Assembly (NCBI GenBank): GCA_905221605.1
Contig: CAJNDS010002389.1
Location: 124,001 to 188,000 of the forward strand
Length of the DNA stretch: 64,000 nucleotides
From: Symbiodinium natans
Lineage: Eukaryota; Sar; Dinophyceae; Suessiales; Symbiodiniaceae
Direction of reading: 5' to 3'
Below the pieces are notes generated by a model that ran no database searches, was not told the origin of the DNA, and saw nothing but the letters and a program-made list of their open reading frames with translations. A program made the translations under genes and the position numbers. Numbering within the stretch: position 1 is the first letter of the stretch; every line of letters begins with the position of its first letter. Shown here piece by piece: positions 1-9,423 of the stretch.

Positions 1-1089
1 CTTAGGTTTTCAAACCTTTAAATCCCATAAAGTCTAAAGGTTAGGGGTTTTCAAGGTACCTCTAAAGCCCTCACGGGGTTAGCCCGATAGGGTTTAAACC
101 CAAAAGGCCTATAGGGTTCAACAGTTTCGGGCTTTAGGTTTAGGCATTGCCTATAGGATTAGAGCCTGAAAAACCCTCTCAGGCTTGAGGCTTAATTCCC
201 TAAAGCTAAAATCCCACATGGTTATGCCTCTGTTTATAGGGCTTGGTGGAAATGCAAAGAATAAGCAGAATAAGTACCCACACCATGTATCGGGTTCAAA
301 AGTTTAGGGGTCTTAAAGGTTTATAAGCCCAGATAAACCGTAAGGGCTTACGGCTTAGGCATTTGAATCTAAATCCCAAGCCCTTTTGGGTCAGAACCCT
401 GAAAGCCTATGATGGGGCTCTACAAGCCTCAAAGGTTGTAGCCCTATAGGCTCTGAAGGTATACATGCCCAGACCTTAGTTTCTGAAAAACCTTTCAATC
501 CCATCTCTAAAGCCCTCACGGGGTGAGCCCGATAGGGTTTAAACCCTAGAGGCCTATAAGGGCTCACATGTTTATGGTTTAAGGTTGAGGCATTACCTAT
601 AGGATTAGAACCTTATAACCCTGTGTACGACTCACCTTTACGTACTATTTGATGGTTCTGCTTCCCCTGTTAAAGCTTCAAGGATTTTAAAGAATTTACA
701 AAGAGCCTTCAATTCTTGAAAACCCTGTAAACTCCTTAAAATATTGAGAGGCCTCTGGCTTTCAACATTTTAAGGATGTTAAGGAATGTAAAAGGCCACT
801 TAGATACTTTAAAATCGTAAATCTTGAAACAACAAATTATTTGGGAAATGCCCGGACCTTTTGAATTTTTAAAAATCCGTACATTCCTGCAAATCCTTGA
901 AATTTTGAAACAAAATAGCTATTTTGGGAAACGGCCCGGCCCATTTAAATATTCTAATTATGGTTTCAGCACCTCTAGGGCTACAGCCTTCTAATCTTTA
1001 GAGCCCTCAAGGGTTTTAGGGTTCTGACCCTCAAGGGTTTCGGGTAATGCTGACAGGGGCTAAACCCTATAGATAACCCCGTCAGGGTA
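1..1089. other. Degenerate telomere-like intergenic sequence
   Basis: No gene is visible. The stretch is dominated by short words derived from TTTAGGG and CCCTAAA (gggttt, ccctaa, aaaccc) broken up by substitutions, as in old interstitial or subtelomeric repeat sequence. It also carries a diverged direct repeat (58-172 and 503-616). Confidence 0.6.
58..616 (+). repeat. Diverged direct repeat pair, about 115 bp
   Basis: Bases 58-172 and 503-616 are clearly related. Both contain taaagccctcacgggg, then gcccgatagggtttaaaccc, and both end near cctataggattaga. The copies are about 330 bp apart. Their divergence suggests an old duplication within the telomere-like sequence. Confidence 0.7.
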
Positions 1090-1127
1090 TTAGAGATAAT
1101 CTCCGAAAAACCCCAAGGCTTTGGATT

Positions 1128-1483
1128 GAACTTCAAAACTCGGGACCCTGGATTCAAGATCCCGGGGAAACTTTTCCCTTGAACCTTGAATCTTGAATCT
1201 TGAATCTTGAATCTTGAATCCCGGAGTATTGAAGTTCAATGCTCCGGATTGAAGTTCAATACTCCGGGATTCAAGATTCAAGATTCAAGGTTCCAGGGAA
1301 AAGTTTCCCCGGGATCTTGAATCCAGGGTCCCGAGTATTGAAGTTCAATACCCCGGATTGAACTTCAATACTTCGGGACCCTGGATTCAAGATCCCGGGG
1401 AAACTTTTCCCGAGAACCTTGAATCTTGAATCTTGAATCCCGGAGTATTGAAGTTCAATCCGGAGCATTGAACTTCAATACTC
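1128..1483. repeat. Inverted and direct repeat cluster
   Basis: Blocks of gattcaagatcccgggg, tandem gaatctt units and attgaagttcaat palindromes occur in alternating orientation. The arm at about 1140-1240 is repeated inverted at about 1256-1345 and again in direct orientation at about 1376-1460. The region could fold into a long imperfect hairpin. Short ORFs here simply translate the repeat. Confidence 0.75.
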
Positions 1484-1731
1484 CTTGTCCCTCATCGTGC
1501 TTGACCATTGAGGCTTGAAATTTAAGTACACTATGCACTCTAGAAACGTCTCTACTGGCGTAATATAAACATACAGATAATCAACAAGAGATAAATAAAG
1601 GAAAAAGGAAGATATGATCAACACGCTGGGGCAAAGAAAACAAATTACGAACGAAAAACGAAACACGCAGTGCCAGAACAAGAAAAAACACAAAACAAGC
1701 AGAAAAGGTGTGGATAACTGGGGGGGTTACC

Positions 1732-1764
<33 letters not shown>

Positions 1765-1790
1765 AGCTACCCCCCCCCCCCCCCCCCCCT
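1732..1790. repeat. (AT)n followed by poly-C
   Basis: An uninterrupted AT dinucleotide run (about 1732-1757) is followed by a short GT stretch and a C homopolymer of about 20 bases (about 1770-1789). It is simple sequence; no gene is supported. Confidence 0.9.
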
Positions 1791-1882
1791 CCCTTCAGTT
1801 ATCCACCGTTTTGCTGGCCATCAGAACCGATATGTACCCAACTAGACCCACCAGAACAAGCACCTGATGCAATCGCTGGCGG

Positions 1883-1932
1883 CTAAACCCTAAACCCTAA
1901 ACCCTAAACCCTAAACCCTAAACCCTAAACCC
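1883..1932. repeat. Interstitial telomeric array (CCCTAAA)n
   Basis: About seven perfect or near-perfect CCCTAAA units. TTTAGGG is the plant-type telomere repeat also reported for dinoflagellates. The array lies about 150 bp beyond the stop codon of the coiled-coil ORF. Confidence 0.9.
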
Positions 1933-2079
1933 CACATCTTGCTGGCGAGGCGCAGGCTTTGGAGGCGAAGACTGAGGACTCGTGGCGCTTAGAGCAGCCT
2001 GACGGAGTCTCTGAATCTCGCGGCCTTTAACTTGCAACTCAACTCGTAGCTGGTGTTTTGGAAGTTCAGCAAATTGTTA

Positions 2080-2670
2080 TTATTTCGGCAGCTTGCTTGT
2101 TAGGCCGGCTTCAAGCTCTTGGTACCCTGCACGAGCAACCTGAAGTTCTGCTTCAACCTTGCTTAGCTCGGCCTTAGCTACGGATAGCTGTTCTTCCAAG
2201 ATTCGACCCTGATGAAGGATCTCATCGTAACGCTGTTCGTACTGTTGCAACTGCTCACGCATTTGCTCAACAGTGGCTTCAACCAAACCTCTAGCCACAT
2301 TCTCAACTTGTTCTAGCCTAACGGCATGGAGTTGCTTGGCTTGATCAGCTACTTGCTGCGCTGCGTGTGCTGCAGCCAAACGTTGGGCATCTAGAACTTC
2401 TTGCAGGGATGCTCCCACGTTCAGAATATTCTGCGTGTACGAGGCTTGAGCGGTTAGATTCGGGCACGGGTCTGAGCGCTCACGAGTGCTGCGCGGTCCA
2501 GACAAAGCTCGTCTAGTCAGAGGAGGGGACCTTTCACGGAGCTCAACCGCAGAACTACTCGTAACCGAACCACTATCAGAACCGACACCACCTGGCAATG
2601 CCATGGCAGAGGCACTCGATAGGTCAAGTACCGAGCTAGCTTGATTGCTAGGATCTGAGGGCGACGACAT
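2080..2670 (-). CDS. Coiled-coil protein, unknown function
   Basis: I do not recognise a family. From the ATG at 2670 the product is 196 residues; the frame is open further upstream, to 2838, without an earlier ATG. The first 70 residues are rich in Ser, Pro and Gly and look disordered. After that comes a long Ala/Glu/Gln/Leu-rich stretch with heptad spacing, expected to form a continuous coiled coil to near the end, which finishes SKLPK. It lies just downstream of the HAD-like pseudogene on the same strand, in another frame. The two may be remnants of one transcription unit or of a retroelement with a gag-like coiled-coil ORF; that is inference. Confidence 0.5.
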   Translation of the reverse strand: MSSPSDPSNQASSVLDLSSASAMALPGGVGSDSGSVTSSSAVELRERSPPLTRRALSGPRSTRERSDPCPNLTAQASYTQNILNVGASLQEVLDAQRLAAAHAAQQVADQAKQLHAVRLEQVENVARGLVEATVEQMREQLQQYEQRYDEILHQGRILEEQLSVAKAELSKVEAELQVARAGYQELEAGLTSKLPK

Positions 2671-2854
2671 GATCGCAATCCAGTTGAAGCTCAGAATCTT
2701 TTGCGCATCAAGGATTGGTAGGTCTCGAGCGAGCTCAACCAAGCTGCACAAAGCAGAGGCAAAAGGAAGGCACGCAGGGAGAGAGGCGCTTGGACCAGCC
2801 AAACTTCTTCCGCAAGTCGTAGAGTCAATGCAAACCAATCAGAAGAGCAGTGAT

Positions 2855-3960
2855 TCACGAAGCACGCATCCAACGGGTAATGCGATCCTCAGCCTCAAAA
2901 ACGCTGGCGCGCGAGCGCTTTGTGGGACGCGCGTCCCTGCGAGGGAGTTGGATGTGAACACCAGAGCAACGATGATCCCGCTCAGCTTCAACGATGATGT
3001 CAACGTTGTCGTCAACGAACATATAAGGGATGTTCGGCTTCACGGCTTGGAGTGTCTGGTACTTCCCTGTAGGACCTGTCCTTGCACGAGTGAGGACACC
3101 GAAGGAGAAAACGGGAAGGTTGAACTCGCTCTCCGAATTCGCCAGCGTATCCCTCACCCAAGCTTCTGTGTCCTCTGCATGCACGTGCGAACACAGGATG
3201 ATGGAAACGCCGGTTTCCTCAGCCACGTTTGCAAGTCGCTCAAGCAGTGCAAAGATCTCCGGTATAAAGACCGGCCTCTTGTTGGGATAAGAGATACCCA
3301 CTGGCCGACGTCGGCCTCCAGGAAAGTAGCGATCCAGAATGTTATGGAAGTCCAAAACCAGAGCCTTGGAAATCCGATTCGCAGATGCTCGATCCAAGTG
3401 GCTGATTTCTCCAGTGTGTGGATTGACAATGGCAGATTTACCAGGAAGATTGACAACCTCTGGCTCGCTGATCTCACCCTTGCCTTTGCCTTTGCCCTTG
3501 CCCTTGCCCGACACTTTGCCTTTGCCTGCACCTTTCGCAGGAGGTAGCTTGGGCGGAGTCTTAGGAGCCGGACTTGCAGGAGGCGGCTAGCCGGACTTGC
3601 AGGAGGCGGAACCGGTGAAGCTTTCGCCAGTCTGTGAAAAGCAGGCGCAGGAGTCGATGCAGTCGAGGCCTTCCCAAATGGACCAAGTCTCTTCGGAACA
3701 GGAGGAAGACGAAGGCTCAGATATCACTCGAACCACCTCAACCTCCTCTTCGTCCGAGGTGTAAAGCGGCTCCCAGGTCGGCAGAGAGTATAAAGGTCGA
3801 CTCTGACCTCCTTGATGCACCACAGGAACCTCCAAAGGATCGCTGTAACGCTCAGGATACAAATACACTGCGCCCTCTGATAAGCTTCTCGCTTTCGCTT
3901 TGCCGAGCGACCGCTCCGGATACCTCGAGGCTTAAAAGCGCCTTCTTGCTCAGTGTCCAT
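2855..3960 (-). pseudogene. HAD-like domain gene, frame broken
   Basis: In order, the minus strand encodes an acidic Ser/Glu-rich N-terminal region (3960-3650, two frames), a Pro/Ala-rich linker, a basic (KG)n tract at about 3515-3480, then a domain of about 200 residues. That domain has LVLDFHNILD (like HAD motif I but DxH rather than DxD), a mid-domain IILCSHV (like the motif II Ser/Thr) and FVDDN near the end (like the motif IV acidic pair). The fold is therefore probably a haloacid-dehalogenase-type hydrolase, but activity is doubtful because the second motif I Asp is replaced by His. A 23-bp tandem duplication at 3564-3609 shifts the frame and gives a stop at 3587-3589. Another frame change lies near 3870. 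An SL-like relict lies upstream at 4144-4164, suggesting a retroposed copy. Confidence 0.5.
3564..3609 (-). repeat. 23-bp tandem duplication disrupting an ORF
   Basis: Two adjacent 23-bp copies share 21 bases including gccggacttgcaggaggcgg. Because 23 is not a multiple of 3, the Pro/Ala-rich frame upstream and the (KG)n-HAD frame downstream are put out of register. The two frames join smoothly if one copy is ignored, so the duplication looks like a secondary mutation. Confidence 0.85.
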
Positions 3961-4143
3961 CCATTCTCAATCAGCTACACTTAGGGTCTAAGCTATGAAA
4001 GCAATACGGACCTGATAACCAGTTTTCCTAACCCAAAACAGCGATGACACGATGTTAGGGAAAGAACAGGGAAGAGGGAAGGGGAACCCCAAGGGAACCA
4101 CAGCCCTCAAGTCAAAGCCCTTCACGCACGGGCTTGTTTTCAT

Positions 4144-4164
4144 CTTGAGCCAAAATGGTGACGG
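4144..4164 (-). other. Degenerate dinoflagellate spliced-leader relict
   Basis: The minus strand reads 21 bases that match the dinoflagellate SL except at two positions, ending in CCATTTTGGCTCAAG and followed directly by ATG. No GT donor follows, so it is not an SL RNA gene. It sits about 200 bp upstream of the HAD-like pseudogene on the same strand. This is what reinsertion of a trans-spliced cDNA would leave. The match is inexact and chance cannot be fully excluded. Confidence 0.55.
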
Positions 4165-5413
4165 CAGGTCGTAGTCCTGGTCTGCACAACATGACTATAC
4201 AAGGAGGATACCCGTAAATCAACAACTCCAGCCCCCTTGAGCATGAAGTCTGTAATGGCCTTGCCTGAAGCCTGCTAACATGGATCGCCTCCACAACGAA
4301 CCACTGAAAACAGCCAGGTGGCTTCTCGGCCATCAGCTCGGGGAGGCCCAAATACCCGTGAGCCAGGACGCCGCCGAAGCAAATCCTTTACCCGCACGAC
4401 TTTAGTGCACAGGGGTACTTTCGTACGAGAATCTACTACAGGACCATGCAAGGCACGCAACTATAAGGCCGCTTAGACTTATCTGGTGTACAACCTGTAC
4501 GGCGCTTTAATATACCACAGTTTCATAAAATTGTGCGCTGTAGAATAATATCATAAAGAATGATGCGATGACTGTATGGCAGGGTACATGTTACTATACG
4601 AAGTATTCTTCGAAACGTTCTTGGCCGAGAAGCTCTCCCGGCTCACCTGGCGAAGCAGTCCTGAGAGGCCGTTCTCCGGGCACCATGAGGAACCTCAACG
4701 TGCACTCTGTCTCAATCATGAAAGTTCCAAAAAAAACTCCTTTGTGGGTCATCGAGCTCCAGCATATGACTCATCTTTGAGACTTTAAGGAAGCTGAAAA
4801 TGGAGGGACTTGAGCCTTCAGGTCTACAAAACAGAGACGGTACTGTACAGTCATTGGTGTACCCTAGGCCCTAGATATACTATAGTGTGCATTGTAGCCA
4901 TTGCACACAGTTAGAAAGTAGTCAAGTATCTTAGAATATACACGTCGCAAGAATAAAGCGGCATGAACAAGAGCACTGGCTATAAGGCCAGTGACACATA
5001 TTGAAACCGTCACTGATGTGTTGCTGATCTGTCGTTTATGGTACTGTAGGATGAACAAGCGTACTAGAGTCGATTAGAACATACTACAGTAGACTTGGTG
5101 AGAACCCATTTGAGGCTGCAGAATCGCAGAGTTGAATGCCCCCAGGCTGCACGTTGGCGTAGGGTTGTGGGAGACCAGCTGGTACATGACTTGGGAAGTG
5201 TGTCTCGTTGACGCCTTCCTTCGGCACCTGCCAATCTCCCGGACTCTGAGGACTTTGGATTGTTGCTCAAGCTTGCTCTCAAGTCGCTATGTCTGAACTC
5301 AAGTCACGCACGGGGAGGGGGCCCGCCTGGTAGATAGTGCAGGAGCTCTCCGATGCGCCATAGAAGTTACCTCAGCTGGTTCCGTGCTTCCCCTTCCATT
5401 CGCGCCCCCTGAC
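4165..5413. other. Intergenic, no gene recognised
   Basis: A minus-strand ORF of 79 codons (4351-4112) runs across the SL relict but matches nothing I know. The expected C-terminal half of the adenylation domain from the neighbouring gene (YGPTE and GYLNRP-type motifs) is not visible here on the minus strand. Confidence 0.4.
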
Positions 5414-6709
5414 TCAAAGCGCAGCCGCGCAGCGGAGGCTTGCACGGAGGTCTGGAAGAGAGGCCACACGATTGGCCAGAGCAGTCGGCAAAGCCTCCCC
5501 TACGGTCGTGATGTGCTCGAGTGGGGCCAGGAGCGAGTCAGGATGAAGCTGATGAGCATCCACAAGGAGGTCCAAGACTGACGGAGTGATCATCAGGACA
5601 TTGATACAATGCTGCTGGATCAGCTTGGCCATGTACTCTGGGTTTTTATGTCCGTCGCGGCTAGCGACAACCAGCGATCCCCCTCGAAGCAAGACTGGAA
5701 AGAACTCCCACTCCATGACTGCCCAGAAGTAAGGTGACTTCAACAGTTGCACAGAGCTCGATGTGATGCTGTGCTCTTCTGCCCAAAACCAAGCGCCATG
5801 AAGAAGATGCTGGTGATCATAAATGATTCCCTTCGGGGTGCCACTCGTGCCAGATGTGTAGATGAGCATTGCAGCATCTGATGGCTGTGGCCTCCGAGGA
5901 ATCTGGGGCTGCATCGGCTTCGCCTGAGGAGCTCTGCAAAAAGACAGGGACAGGGTCCCGGCTTCTGGAATTCGGGCAGAGAGCAGTGGAATGCCGGCCA
6001 ACAACGCCAGATGCTCGAAGCAGCGGTCCTCGCGGCCATCCGCCAAAAGCGCCGAGGCCTGGCTATGCTCGAGGAGCGAAAGGATCCGTTCTCTCGAGGC
6101 ACTTGGATCAATCGGCACAAAACCTCCGCCGCTGGCAAGCGTCCCAAGGATTGCTACCACTTGCGCACAGCTCCGCTCCATGCAAAGAGCCGCAAGAAGA
6201 CCAGGCCGTAGGCCCAAGCCCTGCAAATCGGCCGCCAGCTGCTGCACGGCTGCCTGCAGCTCTGCGTAGGAAATGTTCTGAGTTTTGCCTGGCAATGGCG
6301 CAACCAAGGCGGTCCGAGTTTTGGCCTGTTCGGCACGCTGCAAGAAGAGCTCGTGGACCAGTTCCCCTTCAGGGTAGGGTGTCCTTGGGCCGAAGGCTGA
6401 CTCCAAGAGCCCAAGCTCTGCATCCTTTGGAGGACTCCGGGTAGCTGTCTGCCGCACGCTGAGGAAGTAGACGGACGCAACAACACAGAGCCAGAATGCA
6501 GAATAGAGCAAGAAGAACCTTACCTTCTGTGACAAATCCCAAGCCATGTTCGGGTCTCGGTAGTCACTCAGGAATGGCCACCCCAACTTCGAGATGTCTT
6601 GATCGGAAAACGATGTCGACTTACCCGTCACTTCAGTGGCTGTGATGACAAGAACCAGCAGCCACTCGAAGGAAAACAGCAAGGAACACGGTGTTGACGG
6701 TGTTGCCAT
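5414..6709 (-). CDS. Membrane-anchored AMP-binding (adenylation) domain, C-terminally incomplete
   Basis: Adenylate-forming enzyme domain (ANL superfamily, closest in motif style to NRPS A domains), which activates a carboxylic or amino acid with ATP. The 431 residues begin with a hydrophobic segment (about 10-27) and a second one (about 63-85), predicting a membrane anchor. The domain starts near VHELFLQRA (115), then shows SYAEL, ILGTLASGGGFVPIDPS (A2-like), the ATP loop YTSGTSGTPKG (A3), and TVGEALPTAL (A5-like). It stops soon after at CAAAL, before the YGPTE, YxTGD and catalytic Lys motifs, about half a domain short. The ATG has a good context (gccATGG). Possible GT donors lie inside (ggtaagt near 6622, CCGTGCAAG near 5447), so the tail may be an unspliced intron and later exons may be elsewhere. 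Specificity cannot be read. Confidence 0.8.
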   Translation of the reverse strand: MATPSTPCSLLFSFEWLLVLVITATEVTGKSTSFSDQDISKLGWPFLSDYRDPNMAWDLSQKVRFFLLYSAFWLCVVASVYFLSVRQTATRSPPKDAELGLLESAFGPRTPYPEGELVHELFLQRAEQAKTRTALVAPLPGKTQNISYAELQAAVQQLAADLQGLGLRPGLLAALCMERSCAQVVAILGTLASGGGFVPIDPSASRERILSLLEHSQASALLADGREDRCFEHLALLAGIPLLSARIPEAGTLSLSFCRAPQAKPMQPQIPRRPQPSDAAMLIYTSGTSGTPKGIIYDHQHLLHGAWFWAEEHSITSSSVQLLKSPYFWAVMEWEFFPVLLRGGSLVVASRDGHKNPEYMAKLIQQHCINVLMITPSVLDLLVDAHQLHPDSLLAPLEHITTVGEALPTALANRVASLPDLRASLRCAAAL

Positions 6710-8898
6710 GGCAAGAAGACGGAATGGATGTTAGCACCATCCACTGTTCAGCTACATTGGAACTGAAGCTGAGCCAAAGCGAAAGTATGGGGCGACAGGA
6801 CGTCAGCCACCAGCCATATCAGCAATTCAGTACATGATACGCAATCAACGTCCGGATGATGAAGCCTGCGACGAGGCTTGAAAACTGTCTCCATGCTAAC
6901 ATCACCTTCACCTTCGTCACAGCCACACCCAACCACCACCGCCAGTGAGCGCTTCATCAGAGAGCTTTTGCGCGGAGCGCCGGAGGTCATCCGGGCACCT
7001 GCCGCCATGCCTCTGTACCGCATGCTTTACAATAGAAATAGAGAAACTGTACAATGTGCAGCGCATAGAGGCCTTCGACTCCATGCTTCTGCGTTAAGTG
7101 TCAGAAGTCAACACGGCCACGTCACTGCTGCAGGCTACACCCAGGCAGGAGCAGCTCGAACATTAGCCCATGCGAGAAGTTGCTGGCCGCTTGCCGCTTA
7201 GGCTGACGCAGCTCCCAACTGCGTCGCCGTCGCAAGCGTGGATGCAGTGTGTGCTCGCTGTCGAATGACCTGAAGCACAAAGTACCATTCACTGCGTAAG
7301 TGGTCACAAAGTGAGCTCCTGTTTGAATATCATTGCGCTTCGATGAAACTTGTGGACATGCTGAAGGATGCCGATCCGGCAAACAAAGTAACTGGCCAAC
7401 TAAGGCAATTCTACGAGTTCCCCAAGGAGATGATACCCCTAACCCTATGTTCAACGCTAGCCAACTCAGAAAGGCATCTCCCGCAGATGCAATTCGATGT
7501 GCTAGCGAGCCCTGGCCATTTTCTGAAGAGCAAAGCCGACAGAGACTCCAACATCCTTACTTCAGGAACATTCCTGGACATATCGCGATCTTTCTTCATG
7601 GACACCAAGTTGAGGTTATGGGAATCACTGGAAAGGAAGTGCATCCAGCCTGGCTGGCGAAGTCCTGCAACAAGCAGAGAAGAACGGGGACTGCGGGGCT
7701 ACTTCCGCCGCGATGATGATGGCGGTAATGACGATGTGCTAGTGGCAACAGCAACAGAAATGAGGATGACTGCGAAAGACGAAAATGCCCTGTGAGCGTT
7801 GACGATGATGAGGTTCATGCTGGCGATGAAGGTCATTACCATGACCATGACCGTCCCCATGATTTTAAATCTTGGAGACGTAGTATAATCATGGGCAGAC
7901 CCATTGCAAGAACTTGTAAGTCAAAACACTTGCTCTTCATGGTGTTGCGCGAAACCCATTGGTGGGAGTTCTGAAAGGCGAACATGGTGCAGTTCGTGCA
8001 CAAAGATGACCAACCGCATTCCTGGTGTTGTGGGGCTTGGGAAGAGATGACATGGGATGACAACAGCACCTCAGCCTGGAACACAAGGCTTCTGATGAGT
8101 TGATGACTGTACAAAGAAAAATCCACAAACAGCCTGCCGCTCCGCGAACTCGGATGCGACAAAGCTGACCAGGCTCTCTCGCGAGCCAACGGTAGTTGTC
8201 GATCCTGGGTTGCGATTTTTGGGGGATGGCTGCTGAGGGCTCTTCTTAGAGTGGGCGCTTGCTTTGCAAGGATTCCGTGGTCGCATGCAGACACAAAGTT
8301 CTGAGCGATGGAGTGCTTGCAATTTCTCTGCGAAATTCATAGGACCCTACCTTGGACCCCTAAGGTTGTACCCTTGGGTTGGGGACCCTCTTTAAAGATT
8401 CTCTAAAGGAATGTAAGGGCCATATTAGGCGCAAACAAAGGGAACCTCGTAGAGTCACATCCTTAGGGGTCCGAGTATGACTCCTTGAGTACTTGTGGCT
8501 GTTCAGGGCACTGTCCAGAAATCCATATGTCGCTCCCTCCTGGTGTCTATTTAATCTGATTCTTCGCCCGAGGCATGATGCTGCTGCTCCTGCTGCTGCG
8601 GCTGTACCATAACCCAAACCCTGAACCCCTAAAAAGAAAGATACCCACCTAACAGAAACTGCCCCTGGAATGCCAAAGCTCTGCTCCTCTGATCCGGGAC
8701 TGGCTCTTCAGCGCTTGGCATTGAACTTCGGGGCGGCAGCCTGGCTTCGTGTTTCGGCTTGGGGCTTAGGAGTGTTCAACTCTTAACCCCTAAAGGGGTA
8801 TGTGGTTTCTCTGAAGAAATGTCAAGCTCCCCTTGGACTGAACAGCATGTCGAAGGTGATTCGACTCTTCCAATGCACCGCTCGGCTTGCAGTCGTCA
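6710..8898. other. Intergenic with weak ORFs only
   Basis: A 150-codon plus ORF (7343-7795) overlaps another open frame of similar quality. It ends in a repetitive Asp/Gly-rich stretch and shows no motif, so I do not call it a gene. The rest shows scattered GAT/ATG-rich simple sequence (about 7800-7870) and fragments of degenerate telomere-like words near 8590-8640. Confidence 0.4.

Positions 8899-9423
<525 letters not shown>

Noticed and set aside
2645..3547. 300-codon plus-strand ORF
   Set aside because: It is antisense to the HAD-like domain, whose motifs and composition are far more protein-like.
4112..4351. 79-codon minus ORF as a gene
   Set aside because: It has no recognised motif and overlaps the SL-like relict; it is kept only as an alternative explanation for that match.
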